Notes: generated from the sequence alone by a model not told the origin. A stretch of DNA of 64,000 nt from Methanosarcina sp. UBA5 (GCF_002505485.1 NZ_DAVG01000099.1:33534-97533); one strand, 5' to 3'; shown: positions 8,254 to 17,875, counted from the stretch's first letter. Program-made: numbers and translations.

Positions 8254-8373
8254 ATGAGGCTAATTAGGGCTCTTTGCTTATGGGTTGAAGCATTTTTCTG
8301 TAAGTTGCATTAAAATACTTTCTTTAATATTATAATATAGTAGTCAAAAAAAATCTCTGAATTGAATAAATAT

Positions 8374-8613
8374 ATCCTCAAAAAATGATTAATTTTTTAA
8401 AGTCTATTAAGCTTTATTTGCCCAATTAAATATAGTATCAGTCCTTTCTCAACTAAGGTATATTCATTAAACAATTTATTTGCTATTTAGATAGATCCTT
8501 CAAAAGATGATTAGTTTTTTAAGGACCATTAAAGCTTATTTACCCAATTAAACGTAGTGCCAGTCTCTCCCCAATTAATGTACATTTATTAAACAATTTA
8601 TTTATTATTTAGA
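8374..8613. repeat. Diverged tandem duplication, about 120 bp unit
   Basis: Unit 1 is 8374-8494 and unit 2 is 8495-8613. Shared blocks include ATGATTA-TTTTTTAA, CCCAATTAAA and TTAAACAATTTATTT. It is non-coding. Confidence 0.65.
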
Positions 8614-8764
8614 GGGCTTAAGCGCTCCAATTAATTGATTAAACATCGTTTTTTCCTCACTTTTATCATTTAACTTCTTCTGGATGAAAATGGCATCATA
8701 CGCCTTAACTATAAATAATCATAAATTGTGAGCAAATAAAGGTTACATCTTGGCAATTTATCAA

Positions 8765-8872
8765 TTTTAAAGATTATTATAAATTATTTCTCTAAAAAAT
8801 GATATTTAGAGTGCACATTTTTAAAGATTATTATAAATTATTTCTCTAAAAAATGATATTTAGAGTGCACAT
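8765..8872. repeat. Perfect 54-bp tandem duplication
   Basis: 8765-8818 is identical to 8819-8872 (TTTTAAAGATTATTATAAAT... through GTGCACAT). The exact identity implies a recent duplication by slippage or unequal recombination. Confidence 0.9.
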
Positions 8873-8985
8873 TTTTTGGGGAAATCCTATATGCATATCT
8901 ATTGCCCAAAATAAGCACTCTATGTCCTTAGTTTTAACGCTTATTTGGGAGGATCCTACATTTTACAGTACTGTTATTTCCTTCT

Positions 8986-9050
8986 CCCTCTCTTCCTTTA
9001 TCCCTCTCTTCCTTTATCCCTCTCTTCCTATATCCCCCTCTTCCTTTTAT
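8986..9050. repeat. 16-bp minisatellite, four units
   Basis: Units of CCCTCTCTTCCTTTAT at 8986, 9002 and 9018, the third with one change, then a degenerate fourth unit. It ends three bases before the stop of the hydrolase gene. Confidence 0.85.
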
Positions 9051-9052
9051 TT

Positions 9053-10552
9053 TTACTGCGTATGTTCCGAGATCCAATTTCCTATAATTTCCAGAGCAGC
9101 CGGAGAAATTGTTTCTTCGATTTTTGCGTATTCTGAGGGAGACCCTGTTTTAGCGGTCTGGAATAAATGGTTAAGGCCTGGTAGCTCTTTAACTGTATAG
9201 TCTTTATTGCCACCTGCTTTGAGAGCTTCATCTATGGCTCTGAGGTTTTCTTCAGGTGGAACCTGAAGGTCTTTTTCGCCGGTTATTGCAAGGACCGGGC
9301 ACTTTACCTTCATCAAGGTAGGGGCGGGGTCGTATGTCAGGAAAAAGCGCAGCCAGGGCGAGATCAGATTCTGGACCTGAGCATTAACCCGAGCGTCAAG
9401 GTCATCTTCAGAGTAACCTGAATTCTTTTTCTCCTCTTCGCTCATGTTTTCCACCTCATTAATTATAAGTTTGCGAAGTTTTTCTGCGGCTATAGTTTCA
9501 TTTTGTTCTTCTTTTATCACAGAGTACATGCTTTTCATAAGCGCATCATTCCGGGCTATAGTTTCATTGTCTACCCCTTCTGCCCTGTAAATCAGGTCAT
9601 TCTGGAGGTACGAAATCTCTTCCCCGGTAATTCCCTGACCAGCCATGAGTACAATGAATGCGATATCTGGAGACTTTACTGCTACCATAGGTGCAATTAG
9701 CCCTCCTTCACTGTGTCCAATAAGTCCTATTCGGCTTGGATCTATCTCTTTGCGATTTTTGAGGTATTCAACTCCTGTGAGTACATCCTCAGCAAAGTCC
9801 TCAGTTGTAGCCTGTGAAACGTTTCCAGTCGAACCTCCAATACCTCGATCATCGACCCGAAGCACCGCAATTCCCTGGCGTGTCAGATAGTCCGAAAGTA
9901 CAAGGAACGGGCGATGCCCCGCAATTTCCTCATTACGATTTTGCTGGCCTGAGCCTGTTATGAGTATGACTGCCGGGAAAGGCCCCTCTGACCGGGGAAG
10001 AGTTAACGTTCCTGCCAGTTTCACTCCTGCTTCTTTGTTTTCATAAACAACTTCCTCTTCAGTATATGGATAAGGCTTTACAGGGTCTTGCTCTCGGTGT
10101 GTATCAGGAGTCTTCTCAATTCTGTTAAGCACAAGCGGAAAAGCTGATCCTGCCTGTTTCCATTCTCCTTCTATTGTTTTGTTATTCTCCTGATATATCC
10201 CTTCAAAACTTCCACCTATGGATTTTACTCCAAGGTTCAAGTTACCGTCTTTATAACTAGCGCTTTCAACAGGTATGCTGCTTATTCCCTGATCAGGGCT
10301 GTCCATGCTGGCGTTGATAGATCCATCAGGATTAGTAGAAATATTGAACACAATTCTTAACTCCAACCCACCTGGGACTGTTAAATTTCCCATCCAGATG
10401 CCTTCTATATCCTTGAGATCTCCAGCACTCTCATTTTTTGTGTCATTTAGTTGTGAACTCTCTTGGTGTGACCCATCTGACTGCGAACTGCATCCAAGGC
10501 CCGCTATAGTAATGCTTAATAAGAATACGCAAATTACGATTTTACTTTTCAT
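9053..10552 (-). CDS. Lipoprotein alpha/beta hydrolase (serine peptidase/esterase type)
   Basis: A 499-residue secreted lipoprotein when started at ATG 10552 (AAGGT just upstream). The signal peptide KSKIVICVFLLSITIAGLGC ends at the lipobox cysteine, residue 21. A beta-rich domain of about 110 residues follows (IEGIWMGNLTVPGG...FEGIYQENNKTIEGEW), then an alpha/beta hydrolase domain from about 160. Visible features are LITGSGQQNR (oxyanion region), the nucleophile elbow GHSEGG (about 280-285), the acid in GEKDLQVPPE and the catalytic His in GLNHLF near the C-terminus. This layout matches dienelactone-hydrolase or S9-like secreted esterases of methanogens. The substrate is unknown. Confidence 0.9.
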   Translation of the reverse strand: MKSKIVICVFLLSITIAGLGCSSQSDGSHQESSQLNDTKNESAGDLKDIEGIWMGNLTVPGGLELRIVFNISTNPDGSINASMDSPDQGISSIPVESASYKDGNLNLGVKSIGGSFEGIYQENNKTIEGEWKQAGSAFPLVLNRIEKTPDTHREQDPVKPYPYTEEEVVYENKEAGVKLAGTLTLPRSEGPFPAVILITGSGQQNRNEEIAGHRPFLVLSDYLTRQGIAVLRVDDRGIGGSTGNVSQATTEDFAEDVLTGVEYLKNRKEIDPSRIGLIGHSEGGLIAPMVAVKSPDIAFIVLMAGQGITGEEISYLQNDLIYRAEGVDNETIARNDALMKSMYSVIKEEQNETIAAEKLRKLIINEVENMSEEEKKNSGYSEDDLDARVNAQVQNLISPWLRFFLTYDPAPTLMKVKCPVLAITGEKDLQVPPEENLRAIDEALKAGGNKDYTVKELPGLNHLFQTAKTGSPSEYAKIEETISPAALEIIGNWISEHTQ

Positions 10553-10579
10553 GATACCTTTTCTCTCACATTTTTTCAT

Positions 10580-11066
10580 TTGTCTTTTTATCTTTTGAAT
10601 TTATTTTTAAACTTTTTGGTTTGTACTTTAATAATTATTAACTAGTGATTAAAATCCTAGTTGTTACAGCTTCAACTAACTTAATATGTTTATAATCGAA
10701 GCAGCTCAGTAAATTGAAGTAATCATAAATGAAATAATGTTTTTTAATAAAATATAAAAAGAATATAAAATAAAAAGAATAAATTAAACGAACATAAAAT
10801 AAATTAAAAATTTTGAAAAAATAATTTTTAGAAAAAGGAATTTTTGGAAAAACTTTGTGGAAAGGTTTAAAATATGCTGCAAAACTTTCTCTGGGAAAAC
10901 AGAAAGATTATTCTAAGAAATACTAACTGCAGCAAGGTCCGGTTTTAGGGTTACTAATTGTATACAGTTTCCGGATTCATTTGAAAGGATTATTTAAGAA
11001 AGATTACCTAACAGAGGTCATTTAACAGCATAGATTATTTCACAGGAATAACAAAGGAAAAGTTTT
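10580..11066. other. AT-rich intergenic region
   Basis: No gene is visible. It includes runs of AATAAAATAAAAAGAATA-like sequence (about 10740-10850). Confidence 0.5.
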
Positions 11067-11735
11067 TCAGGCTTCAAGCTCATGAAATTCCTGATCTTTC
11101 AGTTCTTTTTTCCTTATACTTTCTCTAAGCAGGTCGAGCACTTCTTCATCCGAAACATCGTACCATCTCTCGTAAGCCTGGGCAACAGCCTTGAAATAGG
11201 CAGGAGTCTCAAGCACCACAAGCTCATCTACCTTTTCTTTAAGCTCTTCTGCAACCTCTCTACCTGCTACAGGCACTGCAACCACGATTTTTCCGGCTTT
11301 CCTGTTTTTACAAAGCTCAATGGCTGCTCGCATTGTAGAGCCCATTGCAATGCCGTCATCAATAAGAATTACGTTTCTTCCCGCAAGCTCGAGCAGGGGA
11401 TTTCCTCCTCTGAGAGCTTTTATCCGCCTTTCAATCTCAGCGATTTGCTCCTTTTTTATCCGTTCAATGGTTTCTCCTGAAAGCCAGTAATGTGCATTTT
11501 CTAAAATAAATGTGCTCCCGTTCTCTGCTATTGCCCCGAATCCTGCTTCAGGATTGTCCGGAAAAGGCAGTTTTCTTGCAATAATGAGAGAAAAATCGGC
11601 ATTCAGCTTCGCTGCAACCTGCAGTCCAACTTCTACCCCTCCGCGTGGAATAGCAAGAATAATCGGATTTTTTGTCCTGTACTTTTCAAGAGCTTTTGCA
11701 AGCTTTTCCCCTGCATCTTTACGGTTTTTGAACAT
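11067..11735 (-). CDS. Phosphoribosyltransferase family protein
   Basis: A 222-residue cytoplasmic enzyme-like protein. The PRPP-binding loop reads VILIDDGIAMGSTM (about 122-135), the type I PRTase signature. The N-terminal half has LAIPRGGVEVG (27-37) and ARKLPFPDNPEAGFGAIAENG, which are diagnostic for the predicted phosphoribosyltransferases often found beside hydrolases or erythromycin-esterase genes. The start at ATG 11735 has GGAGGTGG upstream. It stands alone between the hydrolase and SDR genes. The nucleobase or other acceptor is not known. Confidence 0.92.
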   Translation of the reverse strand: MFKNRKDAGEKLAKALEKYRTKNPIILAIPRGGVEVGLQVAAKLNADFSLIIARKLPFPDNPEAGFGAIAENGSTFILENAHYWLSGETIERIKKEQIAEIERRIKALRGGNPLLELAGRNVILIDDGIAMGSTMRAAIELCKNRKAGKIVVAVPVAGREVAEELKEKVDELVVLETPAYFKAVAQAYERWYDVSDEEVLDLLRESIRKKELKDQEFHELEA

Positions 11736-11832
11736 AACTCCACCTCCTATTCAAAAATTACCCCTATTTTCGTATAAACGTCAAAGCAAATTATTCTTAA
11801 AAAATTATTTTTATAATGTACAAATATCAAAA

Positions 11833-12543
11833 TCAAACTATCCTCATAGGCCGCCTGTAAACTTCGACTGAAGAGCCTGAAGGAAGGGTCGTTTCTGGTA
11901 AACAAAGTTCCAGCACCTTTTTTGCAACATCTTCAGGTTTGAGAACAGGCTCATCGGTATGCAGTGAACGGTACATGCTGGTATCCACGCTTGCAGGGCA
12001 AACCGCATATATCTGAACCCCGCCTCCTACTTCGTAAGCAAGAGACTCTGTAAAACCAATTACTGCAAATTTTGAAGCGCAGTATATCGAAAGCTTCGGT
12101 ATGCCATGCTTTCCTGCTCCTGAAGATATATTTACGATTCTGCCTTCACCCCTTTTAAGCAGATGGGGAAGAGCATACTTTGCGCAGAAAAACATACCTT
12201 TCACATTTGTATCCATAATCTCATTGTATTCTTCGGTTGAAGTCTCCACAAGATATTTCCTATATGCAATTCCTGCATTGTTTACGAGGATATCAATTCT
12301 TCCAAAAGCATTCACTGCCTTTGAAACCATACCAATGACCTCCTCTTCTTTTCGAATGTCAGTCTTTATCGCAAGAGCCTTTCTACCTTCCCTTTCCACC
12401 AACCTGGCAGTTTCTCGAATTTCTCTTTCGGTTCTTGCGACAATTACAATATTGGCTCCTTCTCCTGCCAGTGACAGGCAGATGGCCCTGCCAATTCCTC
12501 TTCCCCCACCGGTTACAATGGCTGTCTGGCCTCTCAATCTCAT
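11833..12543 (-). CDS. Short-chain dehydrogenase/reductase (SDR), copy 1
   Basis: A 236-residue classical SDR. The Rossmann motif TGGGRGIG lies near the N-terminus, then NNAG, a catalytic Ser in NISSGAG and the catalytic YCASK. The C-terminus has the PAS-V-TSM substrate-loop pattern. ATG 12543 (MRLRGQ) is preferred because the longer frame from 12564 has no ribosome-binding site. It is a clear paralog of the gene at 12766-13476 in the same orientation, so the pair arose by tandem duplication. Fatty-acid-type 3-oxoacyl reduction or sugar/alcohol oxidation are possible; the substrate cannot be told. Confidence 0.92.
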   Translation of the reverse strand: MRLRGQTAIVTGGGRGIGRAICLSLAGEGANIVIVARTEREIRETARLVEREGRKALAIKTDIRKEEEVIGMVSKAVNAFGRIDILVNNAGIAYRKYLVETSTEEYNEIMDTNVKGMFFCAKYALPHLLKRGEGRIVNISSGAGKHGIPKLSIYCASKFAVIGFTESLAYEVGGGVQIYAVCPASVDTSMYRSLHTDEPVLKPEDVAKKVLELCLPETTLPSGSSVEVYRRPMRIV

Positions 12544-12765
12544 AGCAGTCACTTTAACAGTCATTTAATTAATTATCAAGCAGGATAACGATATAATTTT
12601 GGAAGCAATATTTCTGAACTGCATCAAGAGCTATCTATCTCTTAAAAGGAAAAGGGAATACTGGCAAAAGGTGCTAAGAAGACCTGGCAAAAAGATAATG
12701 TAGATATTATAAGTCTGCCAGAACTGCTCTCTAATTGCCAGAGATTACCCTTCGGGTTTCAATCA

Positions 12766-13476
12766 TTAAAGCTGAGGGATTGGAGGAACCTGTATCTCAA
12801 TTATCTTACCCGATGTAACTTTTGAATCAGGCGAGGCAAGTTCCAGCACCTTTTCCGCAATATGCTCGGGTTTGAGTGGGGGCCTGTCTGAATAGATCGA
12901 CCTGTACATATCCGTATCTACAGCGCCCGGGCAGACCGAATAGACTTTTATTTCTCCTTCAAGCTCGGCTGCAACGGACTCCGTCATGCCATTTACCCCA
13001 AACTTTGAGGCACAGTATACGGAAAAATCCGGAAGCCCATGCAATCCTCCTACTGAGGATATATTGATGATTTTTCCATTTTTGCTCTCTCTGAGATATG
13101 GAATCGCATACTTTGTGCAGAGAAAGACTCCTTTTAAGTTGGTATCCATGATTTTTTCATACTCTTGAAGGGTGGTCTCTTCCAACCTCTTCTTGTAGGC
13201 CACTCCCGCATTGTTGATAAGAATATCAAGCCTGCCGCATTTGTCAATTGTCATTGAAACCAGGCGTCTTACATCCTCTTCACTCCGCACGTCAGCCCGG
13301 ATAGCGAGGGCTTTACTGCCCATTGCTTTTAATTTATCCATTGTATCTTTTATTTCATTCTCGTTTCTTGCTGTAATGATAACATTTGCTCCCTCTTTTG
13401 CCAGAGCAAGGCAGATAGCTCTTCCTATCCCCCTGCTCCCCCCGGTTACAAGAGCTGTTTGGCCTGCTAAACTCAT
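12766..13476 (-). CDS. Short-chain dehydrogenase/reductase (SDR), copy 2
   Basis: A 236-residue classical SDR that starts MSLAGQTALVTGG. It carries TGGSRGIG, NNAG (about 89-92), ISSVGG with the catalytic Ser, and YCASK. It shares most of its length with copy 1, including the VCPGAVDTDMYRS substrate loop and the ending PLKPEHIAEKVLEL. The gap to copy 1 is about 220 bases of AT-rich sequence, so each may have its own promoter. The NAD(P) preference and substrate are unknown. Confidence 0.92.
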   Translation of the reverse strand: MSLAGQTALVTGGSRGIGRAICLALAKEGANVIITARNENEIKDTMDKLKAMGSKALAIRADVRSEEDVRRLVSMTIDKCGRLDILINNAGVAYKKRLEETTLQEYEKIMDTNLKGVFLCTKYAIPYLRESKNGKIINISSVGGLHGLPDFSVYCASKFGVNGMTESVAAELEGEIKVYSVCPGAVDTDMYRSIYSDRPPLKPEHIAEKVLELASPDSKVTSGKIIEIQVPPIPQL

Positions 13477-14067
13477 TGCTACCCCTTTTATCCGTTTATT
13501 TTTATCTAATTATTTTTTATTAAATAAAAGATAAAATGTAGAAAAAAGGGATATATTTTTGGAAATTAAGTTTCTGAATAAAGGTTCTTCTCGCGAGAAT
13601 GAGCTTTTTGTTATTCTCAATTTCTTAGGTTGTCAGCCTTTTATTTAGAATTCTGGTGCGAATTCAGGCAGATGAATAATATTTCGTTTTGGGTTGTACC
13701 ACTCTTGATGTGCGTAAAGCCTACACACTTCGATGTACCACATGTAGGTGATGAGTAATATGTCAAAAAAGCGTGCGATGCTTGCCCTTTGGAATGGTAT
13801 TGAGTAGTGTTTCTTATTCATGCGGCGTAAGAATTCTAACATCCTTAACATAGAGGTGGAGATCTTCAGGGTCTTTCTGGTACCCTGACACTGCATATCT
13901 GTTTTCCATTAATACTCACTGTATAGCTTTATTGAAACCGATGAAGCAAGCTTAATGCATGTCACATTTTGTTCGAACAGTGCATATGAGATTATGTGAA
14001 GATCTCCCCATCAGCCCTGAGAAGATGGAAGAAGCTTTGAAGTTAATCCAGATTTGACGAGTCGAGT
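13477..14067. other. Intergenic region with coding remnants
   Basis: Two open stretches look like fragments. One is minus 13645-13896 (83 codons, containing RFFDILLITYMWYIEVCRLY). The other is a plus-strand frame ending at the TGA near 14057, containing EDLPISPEKMEEALKLIQ. Neither has a convincing ribosome-binding site. They may be remnants of a mobile gene or of a gene that preceded the GDSL lipoprotein. Confidence 0.3.
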
Positions 14068-14109
14068 ATAAGAAGAATTTATGAATACACTGAATATATA
14101 ACAATCCTC

Positions 14110-14724
14110 ATGTTTGTGTCATCTATATCCCTTTCTGGTTGTGCAGACGTCGGAAATGGTACACTAAATAAGAATGAAATATCTATAGTGTGTATGGGTG
14201 ATTCCATCACATACGGTTTTTGTGGAAACGGAACTTCATATCCTGCAATATTGCAATCACGATTGTCTGGAGCAGTAATATACAACGCTGGTGAGTGCGG
14301 AGATCAGACTTACGAGATGCTAGCTAGGTTTGACAGAGATGTAATATCACACCATCCAAATTTTGTTATAATAATGGGCGGAATCAATGACCTTCTTCTT
14401 GGACAGCCTGAACAGTTTATTGAAGGCGATCTGGCTGCAATGTGCAAGAATTCCACACAAAATGGAATTACACCAGCACTTTGCTCAATCACGCCAATGA
14501 CTTATGTTTCACAGAATTTAAAAATAAAAACAAACAACCTGAACAACTGGATTATATCATATTCAAATGCACAAGGCTATAAAGTGATAGATTTCCACTC
14601 TGTGCTGGACGATGGTCATGACAATCTGAGGCAAGAGTACGATTCTGGAGACGGGTGCCATCCAAACGCTCTTGGTTATGTTGCTATGGGAAATTCGATT
14701 GACATCAATTTGTTTAAACACTAG
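14110..14724 (+). CDS. SGNH/GDSL hydrolase, lipoprotein
   Basis: A 204-residue esterase-type protein. Block I is VCMGDSITYG (Ser nucleophile), block II lies around NAGECGDQT, block III is IIMGGINDLL with the oxyanion Asn, and block V is DGCHPNALGY with the Asp/His pair. All four SGNH elements are present. The N-terminus ends in LSGC, a lipobox, but from ATG 14110 the signal peptide is short and lacks basic residues. The frame is open upstream, and an ATA at 14068 would add MRRIYEYTEYITIL, a better signal peptide. That start is unproven. It is probably anchored outside the cell and deacylates glycans or lipids. Confidence 0.88.
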   Translation: MFVSSISLSGCADVGNGTLNKNEISIVCMGDSITYGFCGNGTSYPAILQSRLSGAVIYNAGECGDQTYEMLARFDRDVISHHPNFVIIMGGINDLLLGQPEQFIEGDLAAMCKNSTQNGITPALCSITPMTYVSQNLKIKTNNLNNWIISYSNAQGYKVIDFHSVLDDGHDNLRQEYDSGDGCHPNALGYVAMGNSIDINLFKH

Positions 14725-14884
14725 AAGTAACTGGTGCCGTCAGCGGTTCGAAAAATGGAAACAGCTGCAAAAATAGTGATCACATCGTAGGACCTATTAT
14801 ATTAACATTTGAGGTCAATACTTTCACATAGCTCAGATGAACCTTTTAACCATTACTCAATATTTCCTTCTGAGGTTGGTTAAA

Positions 14885-15340
14885 ATGGACACATCAGAGA
14901 AGTATATCAGAATGTGCTCACTAACGAAGGAAATTCAGCGGAAATGGGTATCCCAATCCGGTGATTTTGTTTATAATCCTGCTTTTGAAAAAGTTGAGGT
15001 TTTACTCGATCTTGGAAACAATTCTATTAATTATATCTGGCTACCAAGACAAGATCAACTTCAAGAAATCTGTATCGCATTTTTTATGCATAATCTGAGG
15101 ATATCGAAATTCGAAGCATTCTTACGATTTTTGGAATGGTACTCTGGACGCCTTAGATATACTTTCGAACATGGACTCAAGAATGGAAACGATTTCATAG
15201 ACTCAGGAGAAGAACTTTTGTTAAACCGTGCAATGATAATGATGCACTGGAAAAAATGGGACGGAGAAAATTGGGTAAAAGCTTTAGAAGGATATAAATC
15301 ATCAGGGAAAATTCCCGCAAAAAATTCTAATTACTTCTAG
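14885..15340 (+). CDS. Phage-like hypothetical protein
   Basis: A 151-residue protein starting at ATG 14885 with GAGGT upstream; the longer frame from 14837 has none. Features are SEKYIRMCSLTKEIQRKW near the N-terminus, GDFV, then YIWLPRQDQLQE, followed by LRFLEWYSGR and a C-terminal helix region. The combination EIQ..W....GDF plus WLPRQDQLQE is one I associate with small hypothetical proteins of phages and prophages. No enzyme motif is visible. It stands isolated in a low-density region with fragments on its left, which is compatible with acquired DNA. Confidence 0.6.
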   Translation: MDTSEKYIRMCSLTKEIQRKWVSQSGDFVYNPAFEKVEVLLDLGNNSINYIWLPRQDQLQEICIAFFMHNLRISKFEAFLRFLEWYSGRLRYTFEHGLKNGNDFIDSGEELLLNRAMIMMHWKKWDGENWVKALEGYKSSGKIPAKNSNYF

Positions 15341-15498
15341 GTTGGATCTAAAAAGGATTAGCGGTAGAGAACGCAGATTCAAAAAAAGATAGTAATTATC
15401 GTATTTCAAAATGTTTTCCTGTTATTACAGTATGTCGAAAATTTTTTACCCTAGCAACGCGAAGCATTATTTGATAATCTGACATTCACGTTATACTT

Positions 15499-15759
15499 TT
15501 ACTCAAGGTACTGGCGATCAATATAACAGTACTTCCAGTCCTCACCAGGCTCGAAAGATTCGATCACGGGATGCCTAGTTTCTTCAAAGTGCTTTGTTGC
15601 GTGTTTATTTTTTGACTGGTCACAGCAGCCCACGTGTCCGCAGGTCAGGCAAATTCTCAGGTGCACCCAGCTATCTCCATTTTTCAGGCACTCTTCACAT
15701 CCCTTTGAACCTTGTTCTATGTTCTTAATTTTTATCATATTCCTGTGTGTACAGACCAT
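15499..15759 (-). CDS. UBP-type zinc finger protein
   Basis: An 86-residue zinc-binding protein. It has CTH near the N-terminus, CEEC, CLTCGHVGCCD, HATKHFEETRHPV and WKYCYID, which is the complete Cys/His ladder of the UBP (ZnF-UBP/BUZ) fold. In eukaryotes this fold binds the ubiquitin C-terminus. Prokaryotic single-domain versions occur widely and their function is not established. The start ATG 15759 is preceded by GGGGG. It is a single-gene unit between a phage-like gene and the DrrAB-type exporter. Confidence 0.93.
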   Translation of the reverse strand: MVCTHRNMIKIKNIEQGSKGCEECLKNGDSWVHLRICLTCGHVGCCDQSKNKHATKHFEETRHPVIESFEPGEDWKYCYIDRQYLE

Positions 15760-15828
15760 AGTGTTTCCCCCATCTCCTTTTCCTTTTTACTTTTATCTTT
15801 ATAGCTTTAAAAATAAGCAGTATTGGAA

Positions 15829-16665
15829 TTATGTAACAGTAACCTTGGTAAACCTCCACCTTGCAATAAGAAACATTATTCCCGCAAAAGCCAGGAGAGC
15901 CAGGAAGGAAACAAGCATTTCTCCCTGAGTGTAAGTATAACGGAGCCCGATTGACGAGAAATCGCTTCCTATTGCAAAATACCTGATTCCGCTGACAAGG
16001 TGTGTGAGTGGGTTGACTGTGGACAGGGTCCGGAGTACTGGAGGAAAGGAATTCGCAGGATAAAGTGCATTGCTCGTGAAAAAGAAAGGCATGGTAAGCA
16101 AGGTTATTACGGCCTGCATTCCTTCCGGGCTTTCCATTGTTATTGCTATTGCGGCTGAAAGGAAAAGAAACCCGAGAGAAAATGTCCCTATAAAAAGCAT
16201 GATCCCAAAGAGTGAGACCAAAATCTGTGCTGCTGTGTAGCCTTCAAAAAACTGGACTCCAAGCAGAAGCCCAAAAACCATGATCACAGTGGCCTGAATA
16301 AAGGATTTTGTCATGGCTGAAAGCCCTATCCCTATGATTATATGGATTCGTGGCAGAGGGCTTGAGAGGGTCTCCCGCATGAGCCCCCAATTTTTGTCAA
16401 ATAGCAGCACTGTCCCCCCAAAAAGACTTGTAAAAAGCGTGGTCATGGCAATAACACCTGCACCTATAAAAGTCAGATAGCCCACAGCCCTCACCCCTGG
16501 AATAACTGGCATGGTTGCAGTCAACCTTTCAAAGTTGTTTGACATTGCTACTCCAAAAAAAGCTAGCCAGAGTGCAGGCTGGACAAGGGAAGTAAACAGG
16601 AGAGTGCGGAATCGGACAAACCTTAGCATATCCCGCCAGTATATGGTAAGAAAGCCTTTATGCAT
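15829..16665 (-). CDS. ABC-2 permease, DrrB type
   Basis: A 278-residue integral membrane protein with six predicted segments. MRETLSSPLPRIHIIIG and NALYPANSFPPVLRTLSTVNPLTHLVSGIR are the characteristic ABC-2/DrrB sequences, the second being the signature before the last TM. Its start is three bases after the stop of the ATPase gene, so translation is probably coupled. With that ATPase it forms a daunorubicin-resistance-type exporter. The substrate is unknown, perhaps hydrophobic drugs or lipids. Confidence 0.93.
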   Translation of the reverse strand: MHKGFLTIYWRDMLRFVRFRTLLFTSLVQPALWLAFFGVAMSNNFERLTATMPVIPGVRAVGYLTFIGAGVIAMTTLFTSLFGGTVLLFDKNWGLMRETLSSPLPRIHIIIGIGLSAMTKSFIQATVIMVFGLLLGVQFFEGYTAAQILVSLFGIMLFIGTFSLGFLFLSAAIAITMESPEGMQAVITLLTMPFFFTSNALYPANSFPPVLRTLSTVNPLTHLVSGIRYFAIGSDFSSIGLRYTYTQGEMLVSFLALLAFAGIMFLIARWRFTKVTVT

Positions 16666-16668
16666 CTC

Positions 16669-17649
16669 TTAACGCCCTCCTGATTTTACCACGACGGTTT
16701 TTTCGGTTCCGGTATCTCTGAGCTCCCTTCCGGTATAGTGAACAAAAACGTCATCCATTGAAGGCTTTTTGAGGTTTACGGCCCTGATCTTAATTCCCCC
16801 GTTCCGAAGTTTATCCATGATCTCAGGCAGCAGGTAGGTACCATCCACATTGACCATGACAATTATTCCTTTTGACTTGTCTCGAATCCCTTTTACAGTA
16901 CCAAGTTTCCTCAGAATATCTGAAGCTTCCTGGTTATCGCTTGTTTCCAGATATATAACATCCTGTCCAAGTGCATTTTTTAATTCCCAGGGTTTGCCTG
17001 TGGCAATTATCTGTCCGTGATCTATAATGCTAATATAATCGCTGAGCTGGTCGGCTTCGTCCATGTAATGAGTTGTCAGGAAAATGGTTGTGCCCTGCCG
17101 GTTGATGTCCCGCACGTAATCCCAGATTCTTATCCTTGTCTGAGGGTCAAGCCCAATTGTAGGTTCGTCCATAAAAAGCACTTTCGGGCGGGTCATCAAT
17201 CCTCTTGCAATCTCAAGCCTGCGTTTCATTCCACCGCTCAGGTACCTTGTCAGGACATCACTCTTTGCTTCAAGCTCGACCAGACTGAGCAATTCATCCA
17301 CACGCGCCTTCCTTTGAGCTTTTGGCATTGAATAGAGCCTTCCGTGGTATTCCAGAGTCTCCCTCACGGTCATGTCCCTGTCAAGAGTCAACTCCTGAAA
17401 GACAATCCCTATCGATTCCCTCACTTTTTCAGGCTCGGTTCTCAAATCATGGCCTGCAATAGTTACTCTTCCTTTCTGCATAGGCAGGAGAGTGATAAGA
17501 ATATTAATTGCAGTACTCTTCCCAGCCCCATTTGGCCCGAGAAACGAGAAAATTTCCCCTCTCCGGACTACAAAACTAATATTATCGACGGCTTTTACCT
17601 CGCCGAAAGAATACTCAAGGTCATTTACCTCTATGATATTGTCTTCCAG
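16669..17649 (-). CDS. ABC transporter ATP-binding protein, DrrA type (CTG start)
   Basis: About 326 residues from CTG 17649. Walker A GPNGAGKST lies at about 45-53, signature LSGGMKRR, Walker B VLFMDEPTIGLDP and the switch His in TTHYMDEA. A C-terminal DrrA-type domain follows, ending in MDDVFVHYTGREL. The first ATG in frame (17481) lies after Walker A, so it cannot be the true start. CTG 17649 gives MEDNIIEVNDLEYSFG, the usual family N-terminus, with GGGG 8 bases upstream. No ATG, GTG or TTG occurs in frame for more than 100 bases upstream of it. It is coupled to the permease at 15829-16665. Confidence 0.9.
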   Translation of the reverse strand: MEDNIIEVNDLEYSFGEVKAVDNISFVVRRGEIFSFLGPNGAGKSTAINILITLLPMQKGRVTIAGHDLRTEPEKVRESIGIVFQELTLDRDMTVRETLEYHGRLYSMPKAQRKARVDELLSLVELEAKSDVLTRYLSGGMKRRLEIARGLMTRPKVLFMDEPTIGLDPQTRIRIWDYVRDINRQGTTIFLTTHYMDEADQLSDYISIIDHGQIIATGKPWELKNALGQDVIYLETSDNQEASDILRKLGTVKGIRDKSKGIIVMVNVDGTYLLPEIMDKLRNGGIKIRAVNLKKPSMDDVFVHYTGRELRDTGTEKTVVVKSGGR

Positions 17650-17875
17650 AACAAGTACCCCATTTACCTTTTCCCTTAGAAAGATTGAACCTTCAGTGAT
17701 AAATAGATTTTTTGCTGAAAGGATACTCTTTATGTATTTTCCGGAAAATTAAATTAAAAAAAGTAAGGTCAGTATTAAATTTCAATCAGTCCGAACTATT
17801 TTGAATCAATCTTGAGTACATGGACAGATTTTTCCAATATCGTGACCGAATCTTTTGATACCGGAATATCGGATA

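Larger units (their letters stand above)
8122..9052. other. Gene-free, repeat-rich intergenic region
   Basis: No gene is seen. It holds a dispersed repeat (8166-8253), a diverged 120-bp tandem duplication (8374-8613), a perfect 54-bp duplication (8765-8872) and a 16-bp pyrimidine minisatellite (8986-9050). Confidence 0.7.

Noticed and set aside
13645..13896. Minus-strand ORF of 83 codons (RFFDILLITYMWYIEVCRLY)
   Set aside because: No ribosome-binding site or recognised motif; kept only as a possible remnant.
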